The notes under the pieces: generated by a model
What the model saw: only the letters and a program-made list of their open reading frames with translations
What the model was told of the DNA's origin: nothing
Databases searched by the model: none
Part shown: in pieces, positions 31,175 through 41,839 of the stretch
Numbering within the stretch: the first letter of the stretch is position 1
Layout: each line of letters opens with the position of its first letter
Program-made: the position numbers and the translations under genes
Assembly (NCBI GenBank): GCA_024195585.1
Contig: SWBL01000335.1
Location: forward strand, 1-56,504
Length of the DNA: 56,504 bases
Direction: 5' to 3'
From: Aureobasidium sp. EXF-3400
Lineage: Eukaryota; Ascomycota; Dothideomycetes; Dothideales; Saccotheciaceae

Positions 31175-34100
31175 ATGCCCAGCATATCAAGACCAATTCG
31201 CTCCAGGGAGATCGAAACTGTACATGAGCAAGATGTTGCTGCAAAAAGTCGTCCAGAGAAGGGTGCGCCGTCCAACAAACCAAAGGGAGATGGCGCGCAA
31301 ACAGTGCCATGGAGAGCTTTGTTCTTCTTCACCACCAAGTCACATCTGACATGCCTACTCGTTGGTCTCGTGGCGGCACTCGCAGCTGGTGGCATTACAC
31401 CAGCGCAGTCATATCTTCTCGGTAAAGCTTTTAACGCATTTACTAATTCCAACAGTCCTAGCGCTGTCCTTTCCAGCGTCACCAACTATACCATCTACCT
31501 CGTTGCTCTCGGGGTTGGGAGTTGGCTAGTGCATTTTGTCTTCTTCTCGGCCTGGCTTGCGTTTGGAGAGCTTCAAGCCAATAGTGCCAGAGAAAGGCTG
31601 TTTTTAGGCATGCTGGACAAGGAAATTGAATGGTACGATATGCGCAAGAACGGAATTGGCGCATTGATACCGCGTCTACAAGCGTAAGAGCCACCATTGC
31701 GACATGTTATGAAAGTTCCTTTCGCTGATGATAGCAGACAGATTAGGGACCTTCAACTCGCTACCGCACAACCCTTCGGTGAATTGATAACGTCAACCGC
31801 GGGCGCCGTGGCCTCTTTGGGGCTCGCTCTGTACACTTCTTGGAAACTCACTCTTGTCATAATCTCGACTACGCCCGTCATCGTCCTAATTGTCGGCTAT
31901 CTAGGGTCGTCCATGCAACAGTCAGTTACGAAGCAGCAAGAGAAACTCACGGAAGCTCTCAAATTCGTCAGCAACGCCATCAACGCCATCGAAACCGTCA
32001 AGTGTTTCAATGGTCAAGAACACGAATTAAGCAAATACTCGTCTCGCCTTAAAGAAGCCGCAAGCTGGTACTATCGCGTTGTCAATGTCAATGCCCAGCA
32101 ATTCGGTTTCGTGGGTTTTATGACACTGGCCATGTTCGTACAAGGCTTCTATTATGGCGGTGTTCAGGTCGATAAGCACGAAAAGAACACGGGAGATGTT
32201 GTCACAACCTTCTTCTCGGCCATCAGCGCTTTCCAAGCCATCTCCAGTGTCCTGCCACAAATGATCGTGCTCCAAAAAGGAAGGACAGCCGGGTCAACTC
32301 TGAGAGCCATCATGGCACAGATGGCGAAGAACCCGCATGCTCGACCATCGCCTCGACTTTTGAAGCCAGGTAGATGCGACGGCAACATTGAGTTCCGAAA
32401 TGCAAGTCAAACACTATGTGCATCTTTTCCTCCGTCACTAACAACTCCATAGGTGTCTTTTGCTTATCCAGCGCGTCCAGACCGAATGGCTTTGAGCAAC
32501 GTCACATTTTCCATTTCAGCACACGACACTACATTCATCATCGGGAAGAGTGGATCGGGGAAGAGTACTTTCAGCCAGTTGCTCTTGAAGTTCTACCCAG
32601 CAGCCTCGGGACAGATACTCTTCGATGGGTTACCTCTAGACTCTTTGGATCCTGCCTGGCTCCGAAACCATGTCACACTTGTTGAGCAGCACAGTATGCT
32701 GTTCGAGGACACTGTCTTCGAGAACATCGCCATTGGAACTGAGAATCGTCATGGCGTTTCGCATGAAGCCGTAACTAGTGCTGCCGAGTTTGCTCTCTTG
32801 CTGGCGATGATCAATGACATGCCTCAGAGATTTCAAACTATGGTTGGTTCGAAAGGCGGCACTATGAGCGGTGGACAAAGGCAGCGAATGGCTCTAGCTC
32901 GAGCGTATCTGCGAGATACGCCCGTACTTATTCTGGACGAGTCTACAAGTGCATTGGACCAAGTGAGTCGTTCACTGATAATGGAAGCAATCCGTCGATG
33001 GCGCCATGGCAAGACGACTCTCATCATCACTCATGAGATCACACAAATTCTCCCCGATGATTATGCAATGATCTTCGAAGATGGCGAAATTGTACAAGAG
33101 GGTCATCGCAAACGCATGGAGCAAATACCCGATTCTCCTTTTCAAAGGTTTTTATCCTTTGAGGCTGTTACCGCGCCAGATTATCCGGAGATCCAAGCCG
33201 GCACGGAGAAAGAGCCGGATGAAGGTCTAGCTCATCAGAAGCCTATAGATGACTCCTTGGAGGCCCACTTGCATGCTGGTGAGAACCCACGGTATTCTTA
33301 TCTGCCTGCACTCTTCGCAAACAGACACACGAAGGCAGCGTTCAAGGGTGCATACGGTTTTGCTACTCCGCTTAGTGAACTTGGCTCACCAAATTCTCAA
33401 TTCACATCTGGACCTTCCTCACCTACAAACAGGGGATCTAGCGGTGCAGATCCTACTGCCTCACACGAACTGCAAACTGATGAAACCACACGGCAAAGCA
33501 ACAAAACTTCTGGTGGCAGTAAAGCAACAAACAATAGAAAGTCTATGGCACCCGAGCTTCTCTACAAGTTCGTAGAGTCGACCGGAGATCTGGCTGCTCG
33601 TGCACGTCTTACTTCGGGTAACTCCAGAAGAAGACGTGTTCCCTCTGATGGATCTATACCTGCTGTCGTCGGTGGCACCGAGATGCAACCTCTGTCGAAG
33701 TACAAGAAGAAAGAATTACCCAACGACGACCAGCGGATATTCTCCTTACAAGCTATCCTTGGCACCATCTGGCCTAGCCTCGACTGGTATATGAAAGTTG
33801 TTCTCATCATTGCTTTGGTTGCTGCCTCCATCAACGGCGCATGTACTCCAATTTTCTCCAGTATCTTATCCAAACTGATAGGAACTTATGGTAAAGGCGA
33901 CAAAGAAAAACATACCGCTATGATCTACACAGTTTCGATTCTTGGTATTGCAGTCTTGAGTGGCGTGAGCAGCTACATTCTGCATTTGCTCCTAGAATAC
34001 GCTGGCCAGGTGTGGATCAATACCATGCGTGAGAGATCTTTAGAACGTATCTTCGATCAGCCTCGCGATTGGTTCACTCACGAGGAAAACTCGGTTTCGC

Positions 34101-35614
34101 ATGTAATGGAGGGTTTAGACCGGCATGCAGAAGAGATGCGTAATCTCCTAGGCCGCTTCGCGTCATCTCTCTACATAGCGCTTGTTCTGAGTGTTGTCGC
34201 TCTCATCTGGGCTTTGACTTCACAATGGAAGCTTACCCTGATCGCGATTGCTCTCGGCCCCTATGTGTATTTCGTCACCAAGTCCTTCAGCACTATAAGT
34301 GGGAACTGGGAGGGTAGGAGCAACGATGCGGCTGAAGCTGCAGGAGCAATATTCACAGAGACATTCACGAACATCAAGACCGTACGGGCCTTGACTCTTG
34401 AGTCCCATTTCCGAGAGAAGTACTTCCGTGCAACTAAGAACACACTACAAATCGGCTTCAGACGTTCTGTCTACACCGGCTTTTTCTTCGGTCTCTCGGA
34501 CTCTTCTGGAATCTTTATTATGGCACTTATGTTCTATGCTGGAGCGAGATTGATACGAGATGGTGCTAGCCCGACGAACATCGTTGAAGTTTTCGTACAG
34601 CTTGTCTTAGCAATCACAAACGTGAGCCTTTACCTGGGTCTCGTGCCACAGATAGGTCTTGCAAAGGACTGTGCCTCTCGCCTGCTTCGGCTCTCGACAC
34701 TGCCGAAAGATTCGCATGAACATTTTGGCAACACACAGATCACATCAATTGGTGATATCGAGTTACATAACCTGAGTTTCTCCTATCCCTCTCGTCCAGA
34801 ACAAACAGTGCTTAAGAATATCGATCTGCTCATACCGGCGGGCGAGACTACTGCGCTGGTTGGATCTTCAGGGTCTGGAAAATCTACTATTGCTAGTTTG
34901 CTTCTGAATCTCTACACGACTGCAAGTGAGACTTCTGACGCCAGTGGTAAAACACCGGATATCATGCTATCGGGTCGCGACTTGAAGCATATTCACACCC
35001 CAACACTGCGCTCGCTAATCACAGTCGTCTCGCAGACTCCGGTACTGTTCCCTGCAACGATCACGGAGAACATAACATACGGACTACCACAGTCATCTCC
35101 TTTCAACAACATGGCATCAGTCCGTCGAGCTGCAGCTGCAGCGGGTATCGATGGGTTTATCATGAGTCTATCGCAAGGCTATGAGACTCTGGTAGGCGAA
35201 GGCGGTAATGGACTGTCAGGTGGACAGGCCCAACGATTGGCCATTGCCAGAGCTCTAGTCCGCAGACCAGCAGTCATGATCCTCGATGAAGCAACGTCAG
35301 CTCTCGATGTCGAAAGCTCGAGCTTGGTCCGAGACACTATACAAGGCTTAGTTGAGCGTGATGGCACTGGTATGACTGTGATAATCATCACCCACAGCAA
35401 AGACATGATGAGCATTGCAAAGAATATCATAATGCTTTCTCAAGGACAGGTCGTTGAGCGGGGGAGCTACGAAGGACTTTTGCGCAAGAAAGGCGAATTT
35501 TACCACCTTCTGAGAGGTGGAGAGTGGACCGAGGAGCCGGAAATAGAGGATGGTGTTGCTGTGCATGGCCTGTCAGGCGCCATAGATTGGACAAAAGGCA
35601 AAGCAAGACCATAA
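31175..35614 (+). CDS. Ste6-type ABC exporter (full-size ABCB)
   Basis: Exons 31175-31683, 31738-32401 and 32453-35614 give 1444 residues: two membrane domains and two nucleotide-binding domains. NBD1 has Walker A GKSGSGKS (about 421-428), signature MSGGQRQRMALARA and LILDESTSALD. NBD2 has GSSGSGKS (about 1194-1201), LSGGQAQRLAIARA and MILDEATSALD. The first membrane domain (QIRDLQLATAQPFGELITST) resembles the a-factor pheromone exporter Ste6 rather than the MDR/Pmd1 pumps; this assignment is moderate. A long Ser/Thr-rich linker (about residues 640-790) joins the halves. Intron 2 appears to use a GC donor (AAT|GCAAGT...CATAG|GTG), the only way to keep the frame before VSFAYPARP. No pheromone precursor gene was recognised nearby. 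Confidence 0.9.
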
Positions 35615-37179
35615 ACACCTCAGTATTGCATGGACGGTTCCAAGATGTTATTGTATATACCGTAAACAATGAGGTCTAACTACAGATGTACACAGGTCAT
35701 TGAGTCTGACCTCCCCATGTGCGAAAGACAGTCACATTGTAGCTATAAAAATGCATAACACTTTCATAAAGAATGTGATTTCCACAAAGGACCGCGTTAA
35801 AGGCCATTTCAGTGGTCAGGCTCACATTCTAATTGCTACTATGCACTTCGATAACTCATCTTAATCCTTGCTATACCTCGGGTTGAATAGGGTTAATTGC
35901 AAAGTTGTGACTGTCTTTACCACACGGAGAGGGAGCGAAGCAGGGTATTTTTGAAGGATCACATTCAGCAGCTTACAGCACAGCCTCCGTCTGCACAATC
36001 AGAGTGCTATCACACGGCAGATCTGTTTCATGCGTCGGAATGTGATCTTGGAGGGAAAAAAGGAAATAGTCAGAGGGTGTGGTGGATGCATATAGCCTTG
36101 TTTCTTGGTTGGCATTAGCTCACTCACCGTTAATGACAAGGGCTAGGAAACTTGAGGGCTTGTTACATCCTCTGAAAGTAAAACTGTGCTCCTCTCGAGA
36201 AGCAGAGCCGTGCTCATCCACAGCTGCAACATTATTAGGAACGCGCTTTTCTCACAAGGCGAACATGTCTTCTGCTTGATTTTATGACTGCTTCCAGGGT
36301 GAGAAGAGTAAGAAGAGCAAGAACTGACTTTAGCATAAATATGTGAAACAGTCAAGGACAGATGTCTACCGATGTAAACTGCCACGTTTCAGCCAGCCTA
36401 ATCACGAAACCATGTAGAAGGTGCCGGGCTGCCGGGCTGCCGTGCAGCGACTTGCGTTGGGACAATCATGGCAGTGAATCAGATCATGATCCCGATCCAG
36501 CATGGGAGCGAAGCATGCGGCGTGCCGATAGCCACGGACCTGGATGATTGAACTTCAGTGCATGCAATGGGCCAGACGCGCGAAATGTCCCTGCACTCTA
36601 CCAGAAAGCGAGTCGCATCACTGCCTGGACCAAGCACTGACGAGCATTTCGATTAGACGTGATGCTTGAGCAGCTGTAAGTCTGAAAACTTGGCGTCGTA
36701 GCAGAGCGTGGTCTAGCGATATGCATCAAGTCGCTGCAAGGTGTAAATAAGCTTCGGACGAGATTCAAGACTCTAGCCAATTGAAATGCGCCCGGTACCT
36801 GCCGAGAGTTGATCTATCCGCAAATCGTCGCGACTTTTTGCTTGAATAAACGTCAACACCTCTTCGGGTCTCCAAACTGTCCGATGCACCTTGCTCGAAA
36901 TGTTAATGATCGCCATGAAGCCGCATGCTTGCCACAGCAACACATGCATATTCGTAGGATAATGGATCCCTGCTAAATATGGGTGAACTTGAATTTCGTC
37001 AACCGTCATAAGCAAATGTTCGAGGTAAAAGACCATGCGGCAAGTCTTCATAAAGGCGGAGCCTGCTGCAGGCCTGTCCTATACACTGCCCTCTTTGGTT
37101 CCGTCAAATCTCAATCGCGCAGCTTGCGCAGTCTTTCGCTTGTCAAGTTTTGGTATTTCATTCTCATAATATAGACACA
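35615..37179. other. Intergenic region, ABC transporter / multicopper oxidase
   Basis: About 1.6 kb containing MITE-like copy 4 (35710-35932). Otherwise only short unrelated open frames. The region next to 37180 is T-rich and is the likely promoter of the oxidase gene. Confidence 0.55.
35710..35932. mobile_element. MITE-like repeat, copy 4
   Basis: A 223-bp element with the clearest termini of the family. Left repeat 35710-35736 and the complement of 35906-35932 match at 23 of 27 positions without gaps, including 13 in a row (AAAGACAGTCACA). It shares the CCTCCCCATGTG terminus with copy 1 and the AGCTATAAAAATGCATAAC box with copies 2 and 3. Its centre is diverged from the others and may be a subfamily. 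It starts about 95 bp past the ABC transporter stop codon. Confidence 0.75.
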
Positions 37180-39291
37180 ATGGCTTCACGCACACTTCTA
37201 TGGGTTGCTAGCCTTGCTTCGGTCCCCCTTGCTTTGGCCGGCAGTCCGACGTACAGCGCCATCTTCCAACATCCTTTGCCTATTGCACCAATCGCAACTC
37301 CGGCAAGGTGAGAAGCTCAGCTACTGTGACCGAGTCCTCAGGCTAAATTCCTCTCAGCTCTGCCAATGTCAACGGTCAACAAATAGACTTCTACGAGGTT
37401 ACCATCGAGCCATTCCAGAAGCAGATTTATCCTGATTTGGGGCCCGCCAACCTCGTAGGTTTCAATGGTGTTGTACCAGGTCCGACTCACTACGTCCAAA
37501 AGGGCACGCAGACAATCATTCGCTACCACAATAACCATACTGATGATTCGGTTGTTCATCTTCACGGCTCAAGCACACATTCACCATGGGATGGCTGGCC
37601 AAGTGACGAGATAAAATACGGCCAATTCAAAGATTACTACTATCCAAACGAGTACGTATGCTCGAGTCTGACTCTAGATCTGCTTGTGGGCTATGTATCA
37701 CTGAGTTTCATGCTGACTGTTTCTTCGCTGATAGTCAAAATGCTCGTTCCATTTGGTACCACGACCATGCGGATGGTATCACGACGCTGAACTGTTTCAG
37801 AGGTCTGACCGGCACATACATCATTTACGATCCGGAAGAAGACAAACTGGGTCTTCCCACTAGCAAATACGATGTGCCTCTGATGATTACTGACAAAATG
37901 TACACGGATTCGGGTGATCTCGTCTCTGTTGCTAACCAGTCTGATGATTTCATCGGAGACATTATTGAAGTCAATGGCCAGCCTTGGCCTTATCTGGAGG
38001 TTGAGCCTAGAAAGTACAGACTACGTCTTTACAACATTGCCACAAGTAGACCTTTCGATTTTCACGTGGAGCAGTCGAACGGTGATTGGCTTGACTTCCA
38101 AGTCATCGCGTCTGATTCTGGATTGTTTGGCTCTCCTGTCAGTTCCAACAACGTCGTAATGGGAATGGCAGAACGCTATGAGATCGTTGTAGATTTCTCG
38201 GCATTCGCCAACCAGAACTTGACCTTGAAAAACGCCTTCAATCTCGAAGGACCAGGATACCCCCAGTACGCCAACACGGATCTCGTCATGTCTTTCGTCG
38301 TTGGCGACTCTGTGAGCGATTGGTCGTCAAACGATGTTCCCAGCACTCTCAACCCCAACATCAACTGGCCAGAGGAGAGAGATCAAGTTGACCATACTTT
38401 CCGATTCCAAAGAGGTGGTGGTATGTATAGCATTGTCCTCGCTTTGATGTAGTCTTTACTGACCTGCCCAAGATAATGTTTGGACGATTAACGGAGTCGA
38501 TTTCAACGACGTCAACAACCGCATACTTGCCAGACCGCCTCAGGGCTCGACACAACGTTGGAGACTGGTCTATGCTGGAGGTCCGGGATACCATCCGATT
38601 CATGTCCACCTTGTGGACTTCAAAGTCAGTCAAGAACTAATTCCGACATGCACAAATAAAGACTAAACGTGTACAGGTCCTTTCTCGAACTGGCGGTAGC
38701 CGCGGTGTTCTTCCGTACGAATCTGCAGGTTTGAAAGACATTGTCCTTCTCGAACCTGGCGAAACTGTCGATATCGAGGCACACTATGGCCCGTAAGTCC
38801 ATCCTACGTCTGTTGGACAGGATCCCGTGCTGACCTGAACCAGTTGGAATGGACTTTACATGTTCCATTGCCACAACCTTCGCCACGAAGACTCCATGAT
38901 GATGGCCTCGTTCAATGTCACCAGGCTCGAAACCCTAGGTTACGATAACGTTGAGTCTCTTGATAATCCTGACGACCCGCGGTTCGTAGCACAGGATTGG
39001 TCAGCCGACGCCTACTCGGATGCCCAGATTCAGAGTAAAATCAACTACCTTGGCAGCTTGGGCGCGTACAACGAGCAGTCCCAGATCGTCAGTGCAGTTG
39101 CAGCCTACTATTCTAATAACCCCAATCCTCCGGTTGAGACTGGAACGACTACATCTCAGGTAGCCCAGCCAGCCCAGCCAGTCCAACCTACGCAGACACA
39201 GAACTGGGGACAAACCTGGCAGAATTGGCAGAACGGCAGAGGATCCGGAGGATGGGGCGGTCAGAAGGGAGGCCGACCATGGCAGAGGTGA
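37180..39291 (+). CDS. Secreted multicopper oxidase, bilirubin-oxidase-like
   Basis: Six exons (37180-37307, 37358-37651, 37735-38420, 38473-38624, 38677-38792, 38844-39291) give 607 residues. A signal peptide (MASRTLLWVASLASVPLALA) precedes three cupredoxin domains. All copper ligands are visible: HLHGSS, WYHDHA, HPIHVHLVDF and HCHNLRHEDSMMM. The last has the T1 Cys, two His, and the axial Met expected of bilirubin oxidase and CotA-like enzymes rather than basidiomycete laccases. The enzyme would oxidise phenolic or tetrapyrrole-like substrates with O2 outside the cell. Past the last cupredoxin is an unusual tail: repeated AQP/VQP units, then a Trp/Gln/Gly/Arg-rich end (NWGQTWQNWQNGRGSGGWGG). 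Copper loading in the Golgi would need a CCC2-type pump such as the one in this window. Confidence 0.93.
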
Positions 39292-41839
39292 TGTCGTATC
39301 GGTCATTTGATATATGCCTGGTCTTCTGGAATTCTTGTTCTTTATCATCGTTTTTTTAGACCTCCTCTTGCATCAGTAACGCTGGCAACGATTATGACAC
39401 ATAGATGTCGATGAAATACTCACTAATATCGAATCCTTTCTTTCCTCAATATGCACTGAGTCGCTTAGTCTTTTTGAGGAACTCTCGAGCAAAATGTATG
39501 CTGCTTCAACATGCGTGTGAGATATGACGGCTTAGATCATGCTGACTAGGCAACCCTGTCTTGAATTTCCTACGTCTCAGAATATAGCGATTCGCAGGAA
39601 GCATCCTTGAGCAGCAGATCTTCGTTCAAGCTTGATGGTTAGTACAAACGAGTTTTGTGTGCAATCTGCGTCAAGCCTTGAGATGAACGTTTTGCACTGG
39701 AGCAATATCAAGATTGAGAAGCTATCAGTCATGTACTTACCCCCAACTCCAGTTCTGAATCATAAGACCAGCGTACATGAGTGTAAATTGTCCGACATTC
39801 AGAAAGGCAAGTGCAAGCGATCTCAGATCTACAGTATTGCCCCACTCTACACAATTCGGAGCCCCGAGATGTTCAGTGCAATGTTTGGAGACGATATTGT
39901 GTCTGTTTAGAAGGCTGTCAAAAGAATGACAACGACTCATGTAGCTGAGCTTAATTTTGCAAACCTTGTCATTCATGATCTTTGAGCTCGGAGTAGCGTT
40001 ACCCGAGCACGTTCCCTGCGCCGCCGGCGTCATCGCCGCGGGCGGAGTCTGCAAATTGATATTGGATCCTCGTGAGTCTTGATTACTGCATAGGATAACA
40101 GTCAACCTGATTTGCTCTCACCTTTGATACGACATGAGCCGATGTATCACGAGATATTGTCTACAATGACATGAGATGCCTCTCGAACCATTCGACTCTA
40201 ACAAATATCCAAGAACCTGAGCGAAAATGTTCTAGATAGCTAAGTTGCGGTGTATGCATGTCAGCAGCATGCTTGCGCTTGGTCGAGAGATTCAGTCGTC
40301 ATTGTAAACCCGGGGCCGGTCGTCCTTCGGCGGTCTCCATTTCTGTAGGAAATAGTTTACTTGCGAGCGAGCAGAGACTGCCAATCGAGGATCGCGTCTC
40401 GCTAGATATTTGATTCACCAGCAAGACGGTGCTAAAAGCGCTCGCATCTCATCACTCGTGATAAAGATCGCGAAATAGAAATTCGGCCAGGACAATAATC
40501 GATAATGCTATTTTCCTCGAAAAACAAGACGTTCCCATGCCGAAGCCACGCGACAACGATCGGCAGGGGAGAGGTACTTGTAACAAGTCTTGTCAACTTC
40601 TCAACGCATCAACCATGCGAGGGATGTTTGAGCATCTTGAGGGACTACCAAGCCCTTAGCTGACGCTGTATTGTCTGAGTAGACTGAATTATGTCTCGAT
40701 AGCGTTTTGAGAAGCCAGTTACCTAACATTCATGCAGAAGCCTTGAACAAGCTATTGTGCCCACTGTGATGAGTTGAAAATCATATCAAATGGATGAGGT
40801 ATAGCTCTGCTTCTCCTCTGTAGACTTGGAGGCAGGTGTTGAGAGCCTTCTAGTCCTTGAGTCGAGTTGTTGCTGCTGTATTGTTCCAGAAAGATGAGCA
40901 GATCAGTGAACATCGATATTGGACCAAACACAAAGCCATAATCCGGGCACTCCAATTCTCTCCGCGGTTCTGCTCCATGCACTTTGACAGCAAGCAGCGT
41001 CTGCGTCATGGGAGAGAGCCACAACAGATCCTCATGCTGTGAGGTCCTGCTCCGTGTCACCCTACAAGTACATCGTGAGGTTCACTAGGGTGCCAGGATG
41101 CCGCCGGCATGCAATGGAAGGAAAATTCGGCAGCCGAACAACCCAATAGAACGGGCCTGCACTGCCCAGCCCTAGATTCTGGTGCAAACAAATGCCAAAT
41201 GCGTTGTCTGAATTGTACAGTGCAGAGGTGTCGCACGTCAGACGAGTCGGTTGCTCGGCAAGAAGGTAGACAACGCAAATAATCTTTCGTCTGTTGGGGC
41301 AAAGAGAAAGGACTCGACGTCATTCTAGGTTTGAAGATAGCATACATTTCTTGGCGGATCGCGGCCCGTGAAGTCCATGTTCCAGATCCGAACACCTTTT
41401 TCCAACCACAAAGCTCATCTGAAAGAGCATCAGTAAGTCTTCAGCTGCCATTAATATCTCGCCAGTCGCATCATAGAGATAGATAATAGAGCAGCCAGGC
41501 CTCACGAATAGTATGCTCGATATGAAAATATGAAAATGCTTGATGCGACTAAAGGCAGTTCAACCCGTAAGTCTGAGTTTTCGGTCCGTCAGTCGGTCAC
41601 ATCGCGGACCATCCAACGTCCACCGAGAAGGAACCTTAGGTTGAGACTGTGATCTCACTGGCATTTGCTTGTCGTGCCACCGCCGGTTCGGTGGGTACGT
41701 CTGATCAGAAGACGGTGGGTTGTTTCCAAGGCCATCCGGGGCGAGTTTTTTCGTGGGCCACTCCTCCGTCATCGTATATAGTTGCTCCATCCCTCCCCCG
41801 GGGCACTTTGCATTTGCATCTACCTTGTCATTTCCCATC
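39292..41839. other. Largest gap: no recognisable gene
   Basis: About 2.5 kb between two + strand genes. Small open frames on both strands (e.g. 39737-40105, 40752-41060 and 41057-41395, minus) lack family signatures, introns or good start contexts. A TATA-like CGTATATAGTTG near 41774, followed by CT-rich sequence, is the likely core promoter of the MFS gene. No MITE-like copy, tRNA or rRNA was seen. Confidence 0.5.
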
